The translations under genes were made by a program, and so were the position numbers. The notes beneath the pieces were generated by a model. That model did not search any database and was not told the DNA's origin. It saw only the letters and a program-made list of their open reading frames with translations. From NCBI RefSeq assembly GCF_901933205.1, contig NC_044584.1:10953001-11017000 (forward strand): 64,000 nt of DNA, read 5' to 3'. Positions within the stretch are counted from its first letter, which is position 1. Every line of letters begins with the position of its first letter. Shown one piece after another: positions 1 to 21,543 of the stretch. This stretch comes from Camarhynchus parvulus. Lineage: Eukaryota > Chordata > Aves > Passeriformes > Thraupidae.

Positions 1-784
1 AGTTATGTGTATATTTGAATACAGATATACTATATATACATCTAGTTTAAGACACCAGAGGAGAGTACAATTATAAATGAGTATTACTTCCCATCTTCCA
101 GGACACACTATCATTTCTCCTGCACTGAACCACATAACCAAGTACATTGTACATTGTTCTCTACTTCCTAAGATCTCTTACATTAAATTTTACCATACCA
201 TTTATTTTTGCAGTAATAACCTTTTGACCATTTCACCTACTGTCAACACAATAGCAAAGGCACTAAACACCTACCAAATTAGATGCAAGACGAAGCAGGT
301 GACTAGTTCCCAGGTTACTGGTGGTTTCATATCTGCTGCCTGCTTTAATAAACACACCAATTCTTGAAACAGGAGAAAAGTTTTCCAGAGATGCAATAAC
401 TAAGCCATTTGGTAATTTTGTGATCTGTATTAAAAAGAAAAAAACCTTTGTTTTCATTCAGTGGAAGTACTATCACAGCTCTGCTTTGACTGAGTTTTAA
501 AAAATAAATTTAAAAGAGAGAGGGAAAAAACCAACCTGTATTTTTATACTGACCTCAAAATCCTGAGACGCTGGAGATAATTTTACTTTTGCTGCAGTTG
601 GTGAAGATGAAACTTTAGGAGCTACTTTCAGTGAGTAAAATCTCTTCTAAAGGAAAGAAGCATAAGGGAATGGATTCCCTTAATTAGTTTATCACATTTC
701 CTTACATACTGAAGAAGAATCTAACTTTAAAGTAGAAATACAATGAAGGACTTCAAACTGGAGTAAAAACATTGACATATAGGC

Positions 785-1260
785 AAGTCCCCAGACTGCA
801 GTTTGGACCTGTTAAAATAGGTCCAGAGGAGACAATGAAGATGATCAAAAGACTGGAGCAGCTCTGCTACACAAACAGGCTGAGAGAGCTGGGGGGTCCA
901 GCCTGGAGAAGGTTCCAGGGAGACCTCGCTCCTTGCAGTACCTTAAAAGGCTCTTAAAAGAGATAAAGAAGAACTTTTTACACAGGCACATAGTGACAAG
1001 ACAAGGGGAAATAATTTTAAACTGTCATAGAGTTGCATTAGATTTTAGGAAGAAACTCTTCCCTGTGAGATGGTGAGGCACTGGAACGTGTCCAGAGAAT
1101 TTCTGCACGCCTCATCCCTTGAAGTCTTCAAGGCCAGGCTGGACAAAGCTTGGAACAACCTGGTGTAGTGTAAGATATCCCTGCCCATGGCAGGGGCTGG
1201 AATGACATGATCTCTAATGTCTCTTCCAACTCAAAGCATTCAATGATTCTAATATTCCAG
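785..1260 (+). repeat. CR1 LINE 3'-end fragment in UQCRC2 intron 1
   Basis: The text follows the CR1 3' region in order: a GGCTGAGAGAGCTGGGG-like block near 880, CAGGGAGACCT near 917, the segment ending ACAAGGGGAAATAA near 1000, TTTTAGGAAGAAACTCTT near 1045, GGTGAGGCACTGGAA near 1072, CCCTGCCCATGGCAGGGGCTGGAA near 1180, and a degenerate ATGATTCT tail near 1245. The copy is 5'-truncated, as is normal for CR1. It lies antisense to UQCRC2. The open frame from 772 to 957 is only this repeat. Confidence 0.9.
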
Positions 1261-1639
1261 GACTTTAATAACCAGAAGCAGTCCTTCACATAAAGAGGTG
1301 AATACCACAAGAGCCCTGCATTCAGCGCTGCCAACAGAAATGACAAGACTACTGATTTCAAATCTGAAATGCTATTACTTTCCACCCACTTCAGAAGTTT
1401 CTTATACTAATAAATTTACATATTACTCTTGTTTTCACATTAGAAGATAACTTAATTCCCATGCATCCAAGGTGAAAACCAAGTGACAGGAACACCACTG
1501 CACTGGGCCGTACGGATTCCAGTGATGTAATTCCCATTGCTTTACCAGGGACTGTTCATTGTACGAATCTAGGAAAAGCTCCTTTCCTCCCGCACCAAGG
1601 GTTTGGTAAGACACCTAATCTTAAACTCTAAAGTCTACT

Positions 1640-11147
<9,508 letters not shown>

Positions 11148-11346
11148 AGAGAGAAGACTACAATGCCAGTGAGGCCAAGAAAATCATTTGCACTTAGTTT
11201 CCCTGAATCCTGTGCTAACAAGAAAGGCACCAATCCTATCTACATGTGGCCCTTCTAGAACATTCAAGAAGGAAAAGTAAAATTTCAGCAACAGACTAAT
11301 TTCTAAAGTCTTCTAATTTCAAATATTAGATACTTGCAGTATTGTT

Positions 11347-11352
11347 AATAAA
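11347..11352 (+). terminator. CRYM poly(A) signal
   Basis: AATAAA lies 200 bases after the CRYM stop codon and is followed by a T-rich stretch (ctctcttttgt). It is the first canonical signal in the 3' UTR. Confidence 0.75.
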
Positions 11353-11375
11353 TGTCTCTCTTTTGTAACAGCAAT

Positions 11376-14300
11376 TATTAGATGTTTGCAGTGATACTAA
11401 CAAGGGTATCTTTCTGGAATCAATGCCTTTCCTCTCTGAATTATTTATGTAGCAGAAGCCTGTGTGTAGATTTTGTGGTTTTTAGAGGGATAATTCATTC
11501 TGGTGTAAAATAGATCAGTTTGTAGAATGGACTCTGGCATCATATTTACCTGTAATGGTACTTTAAATGCAGCTGTGGGTTTCAGTGCTCCAGTGACAGT
11601 GACCTTGTCTTCAGGCTCCTAGGCACACAGCCCTCCTCCAGCTCCTGGACACACCTTCCCTTCCAGCTCACTGGAAGTCACCATTTTTTTCACCCCTTGC
11701 AATCCACCTTCCTTTGTCCTCAGACTCAGTGGTTTTTCACTGAGGGCACAGTTCTGAGTGGGAGTTTATGTAATAACCAAACCTCCCTCCAGTTGGGTTT
11801 CTGCTCAGTACCTCCCTTAGTACCTGCCTCACGGGGATATTGCCATTTTCATATTGCAAGGAGTCACACAGAATGTGAGGACTAATATGTGTTTGGATTT
11901 AACTTTTATTTCAGTTCTGTAGGGAGATTTTGCTATTAACCTGTGGTGCCTCTGAGTTGTTTTTCTAAGCTTCTTGAAGGCTGGAACCACACAAACTGAT
12001 TTCAAGTAAGCAGGCAAATCTTTTCAGTTTGGCTGTACCATGCTTCAATTGCTAATTGTTCTATTATCACAGATATTAGCTGGGGCAGGAATTTCCATGA
12101 TCCTTTCCTGGCAGAGGAGCCCAGTGACATAAGGAAAGGTTCCAGTTTTGAGCTGTTATGCAACTGCCTTGCAAAAGAGTGAGCATCTGCTGAAAAACAG
12201 CTATTGCCCTGGAAACAAATTCCTGTCTCAGGCTCACAAGTTGTGCCTTGTGAAATTTTATTTCCATTTGCATATTGTTTCATGCAGGCTATTAAGTGTT
12301 TCTTCCTGCTGTGGAAGAGTAGGATGACATTTTATAACATGCCAGTAGAATAGAGCAGAGCAACAGGAAGGAGGGTCAGGAGCAGCTGACATTAAAGCCC
12401 TGGAGGGTGCATAGGTAGGTGTAGAAGAGGACAGTGCAGGTGTGATGTAAATAATACTCCCAGTTGTAAGCCTGGTGTATGCTAGTTGGAAAATGTACTG
12501 AGTGGCAGGAGTAGCATAGAAAGGTACCAGACCACTGATAGGCCTAAAGGATGTTTGATGTGGATCCAAACTGAACTGCGCTGATCCTGTTGATCTTATC
12601 AAAAAAAACCAACAGAAATTTCTCTGTGAGCTTATGTGTTTTAATTGTAGCAAAATTACCCTTCTGTTTTTACATGTCTTGTTTCTTCTCTGTCATTTCT
12701 GAAGTGTTCAGAAGTTTGTGTTGATTTAGTTTCTTGGTTCATTCATGCAGAACTACACTAACCTGAGGTAAACATTAAAGCAAATGATGGTCCATTACTC
12801 AAGAGCTCCATGGAAACTTGCAATTAATAATTATGACAGTATTATCCCAGTTCTGTGCCAGTGTTATACCAGATTTGAAACTTGAAGTGAGATGTAGTGT
12901 TTGGGAAGACAAGTCCAGTTTATTTTCACATGTACTCCCCTACAGACTATGCACTTTAAAAAAATAAATTGAGCCAGCCCAAAGACCTGGTTCTGAAAAC
13001 CCACATTGTTCTCAGCTTCATTGGCAGTGGGAGATTTTGGGAGCCTGGCTTCAGTGTTGTACCTCTGATGTCATGAAGTTCAGCTACAATGGCAATTGCT
13101 TGGATGCCGCCTTTAGATTTTCTGAGGGGAAATAATAGCATCAATTTCTGTGTTTCCTTCTCTTACAAACTAATGGATCATGAAATTGTGTAACTTGCAT
13201 TTATATTAAAATTAAATAGATACTGCTGTTTGTCTTTGACACTCATTTTGTTGTCCATTTCTTTTCTGGTTTGTGGTTGATTTATTTGACGACAAGAAAG
13301 AAAGCATTCAAGTTGTTGCAGTGACAGCACTCTCAATAAATGTGATCACTGAATGTAAATGGAAGAAATAGGGAGTTCTCTGTTCCTCTGTGATACCCAG
13401 ATTTTCAGTTGTCCCACTGCACATTTTCTTAATGTCTGTTCAGTGCAGAGTATTAAATCCCTAAGGAAGGAGAACCTTGTACTTGGCAGGGCTGTGCTCG
13501 TGTGAGATTGCCTGGTTTTATGTTTTGGGTTTGGGTTCTGCTCTAGGATTGCACATGTGGTACATAAAGTCTCTCCAACTGAACTGAGAGCAGTCACAGC
13601 TGGGAGTCCAGTTCTTCCAGACTCTAAAGGAAACAAAGGGGTTGATAAAATCTGAAAACAGCAAAGCACATGAGTGCAAAAAGCAATCATGGAAGGTTGC
13701 ACAGAACAGGACTTTGATGTGATTGCTTAATATAAGAACATATCAACCTTCTGTGTGCAGGAATCCAAGCAGGGAAGAATGCAGTATAAAGTCCATCCAA
13801 TAAAAGATATTATAATATACAAATCACAGTCACAAAATGATGTGGAAAGAAGAAACATGAAAAAAACAGATCATTAACCAGGATTAGCATCCACAAATGC
13901 AGCATAGCCCTAAGGAAAAACTCATAGCTGGCTAATGGAAAGATATAAAAAGAGCTTTAAAGATAAATGTTCTGCTAATGAATGTGCATGCAAAATCTGT
14001 GATCTTAGCCAGAGCATGGCTGCTAAAAGCACTTTATTAGATTCACAAAGCTCAACAGGAGTGATTAATTTGTATCTGATAGTGCTGGCTTCCCAAGGGA
14101 ACAGGGGAACCCTGCTGTGAATGCCTCCAGACAGAGTGGGAAGAGCAGGAGCTTCCACAGCAGCATAGCTCATTTTCTTTTTTTATTTTCATGAGCTGTG
14201 TGTGTGATACACAGCTCTCAGGCTAAAGCTGACAACAACCCACAGAAAATGGTGTGGGAGATGAATCCTCATTTCTGGGACTTTGCATGGAAAATGCAAG

Positions 14301-14760
14301 CCTATAGGAACAGGCTGGGGATATACCAAAATAGATCCAAAATTTTGAAAATGAAACCTCAGCTTCTTGTAGTTGGAAGTATTACAGCCTTGATGACATT
14401 TAGGACATTGTGGGTGCTGGCAATTGGATCCAGCCTAATGAGACAAGAAAGGAATATACAACTCACACTGAACATCTCTTGGGAAGCTACTTCATGTATT
14501 TTTAAATTATTGTCAATACAGAAGTAAAAACCTTACTGACAAATATATGAAACTTGCTGTAAATTAGTCTTATTTACATTAATTCAGAGGTGATTAGAGT
14601 CATTAAACCAGAGCTAAAATCAAGATTCAGATTCCTTTTCTATATACTGCCATAGGAAGAGTGGTTTTACTGATCCTTCAGAAGCAAATGGAGAAAACTC
14701 AAAGCTCTCAGGCTCTGAGAATGCTCTTTGCTTTGTGGTTTTGGAGAAAAAAGGGAGGCC
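11376..14760. other. Spacer between convergent CRYM and ANKS4B
   Basis: About 3.4 kb without a recognisable gene. Several open frames of 60-130 codons occur on both strands (for example 12258-12653 minus, 13346-13702 minus and 14198-14527 plus), but none shows known protein features. One short exon-like segment at 13063-13121 is reported as a finding. Confidence 0.6.
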
Positions 14761-14766
14761 TTTATT
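14761..14766 (-). terminator. Candidate ANKS4B poly(A) signal
   Basis: The plus strand reads TTTATT, that is AATAAA on the minus strand, 316 bases beyond the ANKS4B stop codon. It is the first canonical signal downstream; actual use is not shown. Confidence 0.45.
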
Positions 14767-15081
14767 AAGGAATGCAGCAGGCCTGGCCTTCACTGATATT
14801 TGAAATTTTCTGCACCAAAAGAAATCCAATCCACATAAACAGTTCAGGGAGAAAAAGCTTTTTGGTTTTTAACTTCCCATTATTGCTTTTTGGCAGAATA
14901 TTCTTAATATGCTGTTCACCAGAACTACTCATCCAGAGAGAAAAATTGTTATCCCTGCTGTACTTCCCAAAGCAATTGGTAACCTCTCTGCCTTTTGCTT
15001 TAGCAGACTTCTAAAAAGAGTTGAATACTGGTAAAAGGGAAAGGTAATGAATCAGTAGGTAACAACAACAGATATGATAAT

Positions 15082-18000
15082 TTATAAGCAAGTATCTACA
15101 GTTTTTCCAGGGTTCTCGAGTGCCTGTTTTCTTTTATTCACAGCATTCAGGACTTTCTTTCTTGGCCCAAGCTCCATCTGAATGCTCTGTAGATCTTCAT
15201 CAGAACATAGCATCAGGGCATCTAAATCAATTTTTTCCCTCATGAAGACAGGAAGAAATTCATCCAACATCTGTGATGCCAGAAATACCTCAAGGGGCGT
15301 ATTCTCTGTTTCCTCATCATCCCAAACGACTTCTTCATCATTCCAAGGGACATCAGCACTGTTCTCAGCATCATCTTCCCTGCCATTCTCAGTGTTTTCA
15401 TACTGAAAGAGCTCACTGGCTATTGTATCTCTTATACCTTCCTTCTCAGAAGACACAGTTTCAGGATTTACCTCTGCAGCCAAATTCCTTCCAAACACAA
15501 TCTTGCCAAGACCTGGCCGCTGAAAAATGGAGAGCTGACTGTCATCACCACCAAGGTTCTTCTCTCCAAGGTCATTCAGTAATTCATCCTCCTCTTTCTC
15601 ATCAAACAAATGCATCACACTTTTCCTACCCATATCATCCTCTTGGTCATTTCTTTGTGTTTCCTGCCTTCTTGTGCTGTCAGTTGTCTTTTTGGTCTTG
15701 AGTTTCAAGGTATCTTTCAGGTTTTTGGTTAAAGTACTTGTGGCACTTGAAGCAAATAGCCCAGGCAACTTTACCCTGGAGTGCGTTCCTTTGGAAGAAT
15801 TCACTGTTCCAACCTTTTCTTTAATATAATTCCGGTTCATTTCCTGCTGGTGTTTCTCCTGGCGCCTCTCACACTCCTTGATTTGTCTCTCGACGTTCCT
15901 CTGGGCCTGTGCCTTTTGTTTGGAGACCTTCTTTGGGTTCAGCAGGTTCTGCTCGGTGGCAGCTTTGTCCAGGATCTGGACGCACTCCCTGCGGTCCCTG
16001 CTGGCAGCCGCCTCCAGGGGGGTGCGCAGGTCGTTGTCCAGAGCGAAGATGTTGGCCCCAAAGTTCACCAGAAAGGAGACGCAGTGCAGGTGGCCATTGC
16101 AGGCAGCGTGGTGCAGGGGCGTGTTCCCCCAGATGTCACACTTGTCAGGGTCACCCCTGCCAGGGAAAACAGCACACGGTGAGCTGGGTACCCACACTGA
16201 GCTCTGACACCAAACGTGTCACTGTGCTCTGCTCTCAGAACAGCCCAGGGACAAAGACAGCTTGGCTCCAGCTGCTAGAACAGGGCTGCACCCCTGGCAC
16301 AAGCCCTGAGTGTGTCTGTGTGTGTGCCATGAACTCTAATTCTGCCCTGAGTGTGTCTGTGTGTGTGCCATGAGCTCCAATTCTGCCCTGAGTGTGTCTG
16401 TGTGTGTGCCATGAGCTCTGACTCCTGCCCTGAGTGTGTCTGTGTGTGTGCCATGAGCTCCAATTCTGCCCTGAGTGTGCCTGTGTGTGCCATGAGCTCT
16501 AATTCTGCCCTGAGTGTGCCTGTGTGTGCCATGAGCTCCAATTTTGCCCTGAGTGTGCCTGTGTGTGCCATGAGCTCTAATTCTGCCCTGAGAGTTCCAC
16601 AGGGCTGTGGCTGCATCTCCCCATAAGGGAACCAGGGCATTTCCTTTATCATCCCAGGGTCTGGCAAGCAAAAGTGGGCTCAGGCTTTGACTTATTCTCA
16701 TTGGAATTACTGGCAAAATTGTTTCAAGAACTTTTCCATGGAATGTTTTAAAGTGCTCTTGATGATTTGTTCCTTTTGCATGTCAAATAGAGAGCAATTT
16801 AGAAGGTTTCCTCACTGGCCACAGTGATACACACTTAATGAGCTCCTGCAGTAACTTTTTAGGTAGGTAATAGGTAAATGATCCAGAGTAAAGCCCTGAT
16901 TACCCATTTGTCTCCATTGGTATTAGTTTAAGCCCAGATAGATGCCATTGTTTGTCAACTCTTTTGTTCTATGTAAGCTGCTTTTACTCATGATGGTTTG
17001 AAAGGCAGAAGTTCATTTGAAAATAAAATGCCACATTTTTCAATTGAATTTAAAGCCAGTGAAAAGTATTGCTTGATTTTTAACTCTTGCACTGACCTTG
17101 CACTGAACTGCTGCCTGCAGACAAGAATCAGCTTGAATGTTTAGACACACATTTGGCAAGGTCAGCCTTGGCAATGCTCAGAACAGAGTCTGTGTCCTCT
17201 TGTGACCAACCAACAGGGTGGCCACAGAAGCCCAAAATCTTTGTTGACTTCAGAGCCAGGGACCAAATTTGCAAGGAAAATTTCTACTCTTGGGAGTTCA
17301 AGAATTTCTACTCTTGGGAGTTCAAGCATTTCAATGACTCGGAGCTGTGCTGTGGAAGACATGGTACATCCTGTCACAGAATGTCCTCCAGGCATCCTCT
17401 CTGCCTTTGTGGCTCTGCAGAAAAGCACTGTGAGGTTTGTTGGGGATCAGATCTGAGCACAGCTTCAGCCTGAGCTGCCCCGGGCAGGGCTGAGCTCAGG
17501 GGTCCAGCAGAGCCAGCTTTGCTCAGGCTTTGCCGCAAGGAGGTGGCAGCTGAGGATCAGAGTTTCTCCACTCAGACATGTGGCAGCCATGTGTACATAT
17601 TTCTGCTCTTGTGGCTGTGCCCTAGGGAGCTGCCTGGCTGTGGCTGGGCGTGCTGGGCTCCTGCATTCCCACATTTGTGATCTGGCTGGGCACCCGGAGC
17701 TGGGGAGGGCTGGGTCATCCCTCCCCCTTCAGAGCTGGTTGTGGTCTCTGCTCCCCCTGGAACCTGCCAGACTTTGAGTCTCGGACAACTGACAAACTGC
17801 AGGGGCTGCTCCCAGCTCAGTGGGACTTTGGGCAAGGTTTGGCATCTGCTCTGGGTTCTCATACTCCCTGCTTGCCCAAGGAAAAGGCTCACACAAAAGA
17901 GAGCAGATTCTGCTATTTGGTCTTGCCTTTATTCATGTACCTGCAAGGCAAGCAGAGAAAATGTCTCCTGATGCCTGGGAAGACAAATTATTTCAAGATG

Positions 18001-19754
18001 AAAAGGGTTTATTGCTAAATTTCCAAGGCCCAAAGCTTGAGAGTCCTAAAATCTGCAACCACTCTAAAGAAAATTGCCCTGTACCTCAGAGCCTCTTTCA
18101 GGAAACCTCTTCAAGGAAAGGATGAATTTGTAAAAAATAATTAAAATACTTTCTCACAAGAAAATATTAACTGACTGGAACAGCTCAAGCATCTAAAATT
18201 CAGCTTCTCCCCAAAATAACAGTGAGAATGCAGCCATACCTTTGACAGACACATCTTCCTGATTGTGTAAAGAAATCTTGGATTAAAATAGAGGTAAACA
18301 CATATGTTTGAAGATTTTGAGGTGTTCTCTACCAAGAAAAAGACTTAGAAAAAGATACAGAAATTTTGAGATTTATGTTATCTGCTGTGATTTCTTTCAG
18401 CTTATGCGGTAGGAGATATATTTTTCACTCAAATTTTGAAAAAAAAAACAAACCTCTTCTATTTGTTCCTTATCTAGTTGTTCTGGCTTGTAGGTGTTCA
18501 GGGACAAACATTATTGACAGGTATTTCCTGGGAGCTGCCTTAATTGCACAAGTTGAAAAACTGTCAATCTATTTTTGCCTTTCCTGAGGACACAGCAACA
18601 ACCACGCAGTCCAAAGGTCTTTTTCATTGTGATACCACAGCCACACCTGAGCCCAACGAGCTATAAAGCAAATCTATGAAAAATTTTTTTTTTCAACTCA
18701 ATTTTTAATAAAAGAAAACTCAGATAAATCCAAATAGTTATTCAGCTGTTCCCTGCAATCTGTTCACTGTTCTGCAAAAGAATGTTTTATTAACTCTATC
18801 TCTACACAAGGGCAGATTTTCTTTAATTAGATGTTATTACAGAGCCACAGCTTAAAAGGTAGGCACTGAGCAATAGAGTACTGATGGTGGAGAGGTAATT
18901 ACCACTTCAATAAGACATTCTAACCATGTAAGACATTTAAATGATTCAGACATTTTATTACTAGAAAATAAACCTGTAGAAAACCTTCCTTTCATTTTTT
19001 CCTTTTTTTTTATGGTTTACAAGGGTCCTATCATGGCTTCTGAATCACTATTCTCCATTTTAGCCTGATGGTGGTTGTTAAAAGATCACAGAAATAACCA
19101 TTTTAGATGTTACTGGCTCAAGGCTGTCTGTTGTGACTCACCTCTGGACAGCATTATATCTTCACAAGTGCCTACTAACCGCACTTTGGAAGCAAATGGG
19201 AGATATTTTTTGCTAAAACTGTTTCAAATTTAGGGATTTCTCTATGAAACCTGTCTCAAGATATCCTCAAAGGCTGTTGGCAGCCTTTTCCAGTGAGGAA
19301 AGGAAAGGTGCCAGGGCCCTGCTTCTCGGAGTGCTCTCTGCAGGACCCGCTGTGCTCCTGGGGATGCTGACTCGCTTTCACTACAGACACCTGAAGGGCT
19401 CCTCACCCCCTGTCTGAGAAACAGCAGAGACCTCCCTGCAGGCTCTGGACCTAAACCACTGCCACTACAGAAACAGTTCTTGGCAATGCCTTAAAGGAAT
19501 TTCTGTGATTTTCAGCCTTTGGGGCCGGAGGTCACTGGGGCCTTAGAAACACGGGGCAGGAATTGCAGTTTTGGGGCTGGCTGAACTTACCCCCTCCTGC
19601 AAATGACTTCCAGAGCTTCCAGGTACCCGTGGTAGGCTGCCAGAAGGGTGGGAGTCATGCCATCTTCATCTGAAGTGTTGAGGTCTTTCTTGGTGGCCTC
19701 TTTCAGCAGGTCCACGTTGCCGTCGGCCGCTGCTTTGTGGTACCTGCTCGACAT
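15082..19754 (-). CDS. ANKS4B: ANKS4B: ankyrin repeat and SAM domain-containing protein 4B (harmonin-interacting)
   Basis: Scaffold of the intermicrovillar adhesion complex in epithelial brush borders, where the family binds the harmonin USH1C and MYO7B. Two coding exons on the minus strand: 19754-19591 (54 codons plus 2 nt, GGAGGGG|gtaagt) and 16156-15082 (ggcag|GGGTGACC to TAA). The product is 412 aa (human about 417). Ankyrin repeats span about residues 30-125 ([30 protein letters not shown]). A basic, Glu-rich coiled-coil-like stretch follows (about 130-165), then a Ser/Lys-rich linker and an acidic region. A SAM domain begins at TPLEVFL (about 341-400), and the protein ends D-T-C-L, a class I PDZ ligand equivalent to the mammalian DTSL end. 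The start [10 protein letters not shown] matches the family; an in-frame ATG 39 bases upstream (19793) is not needed. The single 3.4-kb intron contains the minisatellite. Confidence 0.97.
16303..16592. repeat. Minisatellite (39-42 bp unit, seven full copies plus a partial) in ANKS4B intron
   Basis: Units starting GCCCTGAGTGTG occur at 16303, 16344, 16385, 16427, 16468, 16507, 16546 and 16585 (partial), giving periods 41, 41, 42, 41, 39, 39 and 39. Each has a (TG)n core and a conserved CCATGAGCTC half. The unit-length change is mainly loss of one GT dinucleotide in the distal copies. There is no spacer diversity of the CRISPR kind. The periodic open frames through it, on both strands, are consequences of the repeat. 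Confidence 0.95.
16593..19590. other. ANKS4B intron, remainder
   Basis: Apart from the 24-bp duplication, no recognisable gene or repeat was seen. GC-rich open frames near 17465-17971 occur on both strands and lack any protein signature. Confidence 0.5.
17280..17327. repeat. Tandem duplication, 24-bp period, two copies
   Basis: The 23-bp core starting atttctactcttgggag occurs at 17280 and again at 17304. The copies are essentially identical, so the duplication looks recent. It is in the ANKS4B intron. Confidence 0.9.
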
Positions 19755-19880
19755 TTTCAGCAGCTCCTGGTTCCCCCAGGCAGCTCTGAGCAATCAATAT
19801 CCAGGCTGCACAGTCACTCTTCCATCACAGGAGAGCTCATTAATGATTACAAGCTGAGACATCCCTGTGAGGAGGGGAAT
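19755..19880 (-). promoter_or_regulatory. ANKS4B proximal promoter with HNF1-like motif
   Basis: The segment upstream of the ANKS4B ATG (19754) contains ATTAATGATTACA at 19839-19851. This agrees closely with the HNF1 consensus GTTAATNATTAAC and lies about 85 bases from the start codon. ANKS4B is an epithelial (gut, liver, kidney) gene in mammals, so HNF control would be sensible. No TATA box was found. This is motif inference only. Confidence 0.4.
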
Positions 19881-21507
19881 GGGGAGACAAAGTTCATCCT
19901 TGCAGGCTCTTTGTCTGGAGCTGTGGGTGGGGAATGCTTTCGTTTCCTGGAAGGTGGCTCTGCCATGTTCAGTTTGTTGCATAATTGACTCCTTAGAGAG
20001 GGGATCCAGTCATCTTCTCCGTGTCTTTGCCTGACTGTTCTGTGGGAATTACAAAAGGACTTTGAACTCAAAAAGAACTTCAAAAAAACCTTCAAAAGGC
20101 CATGACTGTCAGTGTGACCAGGTTTCACCCCAAGGAATAAAGTATCCCTGAGTTTGATGGGAGGAAAAGCACGAGCAGTTACCTTTACTGGTGAAGTCCT
20201 TTGTAACCCATCTTTTACTGGGATGCTGTATTTGAAAACAAGTCCCTCCCCTGTCAAAGCAGGCACTTCCATGGAACCATTTTGTGTACACAGACTGGAA
20301 ATGAAAACATGTAAAAGATGTTTGGATAAAACCCCCAACAGTTCTGCAAGTCACAGCTGGCAAACCCACAGCTGTGTAAATTGCATTTTTTCAGGAAATC
20401 TTCAGGAAATTGCCAAATATAAAACTCTTCTGACAGATATTGTAATCTCTGTTTAGACACAGAAAAAAAAAAGTGCAGGATTCCCTCAGGATACCACAGG
20501 GAATTCCAGAAAAGGGAACATGATGGGTTTGCACCCACTGCCCCAGCTGGGCACTGTGGTCCTTGCCTGGGAGCAGATGGGTCCATTGCCCATCACAAAT
20601 AATGATTTCTTGATTTAGAAGTAATTTCCCCTGAGTTCAGTGGCATTAAGGGCTACCTCTACAACCAGAAACTTATTGAATTAGATTAATTCTAACTTAA
20701 AGTTCAAAAGAATTACTAAGAGCAAGCCATATAAAAATGCAGTTTTCAGACAGCAGCTGAGAAGTTGGTAAGAGGTTGCTGCAGCTTCCTGCAGTGCTGT
20801 GAGCTCAGGGTTCTCCTGGCCACATTCACAAGAGCTGCCACATAAACATCACTTTTTGCCAAGCTGTTCTCTGTGACTCACTGAATTAACCTGGATCTCA
20901 GAGACTCTACCCTCAGCAATTAGCAGAGGGGTTTTGTTGCTTGTTGTGCCCCCATTAGAGAATCACAAACCAACTCCTTGCTCAGAGTTGGTGCAATCCC
21001 CAAATGGATTTCTGCCACCTCATTTACATCCCATAATTCTGCCCCTGTGACACACCAGAGACCTCTCAAAATGGTCTTTCTCTCTCCATTATTTTCTCAG
21101 ACAGGCATTGAAGAGCTCTTCAGGAATGAACTTGTACCAACCCTTTTCTTCCCATGAGGACAAGGAGAGCCAGTGACAGGTTTGGACCTTTGAATTAAGA
21201 GCTCCAGGTCAGGGTAAAGCCAAGCCCTGGCTGTCCCTTGTGTCACCCAGAGTGTCCCTGGTGTCCCTGGTGCTGTCCTGCCCTCCCAGAGCAGTCAGGA
21301 TGGGCTGTGCCTCACCCAGGTCAGTGTCCATCCCCACTTTAGAAGACAGTTTTACTTTCAGGTTCCCTGCACTGCATTAACACTTTTCTAATAAAAATGC
21401 AGACATTTATTCTGTTTTCTTTCTAACCAGGCTCAGCACGGAGCTAAATTTACAGCTACAAGAAAAACTAGCTGTTGCAGAACAAAGATAGGTAATACAT
21501 GTATGTG

Positions 21508-21543
<36 letters not shown>

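Noticed and set aside
772..957. 61-codon open frame in UQCRC2 intron 1
   Set aside because: It lies mostly within the CR1 3' fragment.
14198..14527. 109-codon open frame between CRYM and ANKS4B
   Set aside because: No recognisable domain, no promoter or splice context, and length within what chance gives in this AT-rich spacer.
16303..16592. CRISPR-like regular spacing
   Set aside because: The repeats are directly adjacent without unique spacers, in a vertebrate intron; it is an ordinary minisatellite.
16275..16716. Periodic open frames (repeats of an [13 protein letters not shown] type and an antisense Cys/Val-rich type)
   Set aside because: They are translations of the 39-42-bp minisatellite inside an intron and are open because most units are multiples of, or near, three bases.
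19755..19793. Upstream in-frame ATG of ANKS4B adding 13 residues ([13 protein letters not shown])
   Set aside because: The family begins at the M-S-x-R-Y-H sequence at 19754, and the extra segment has no counterpart.
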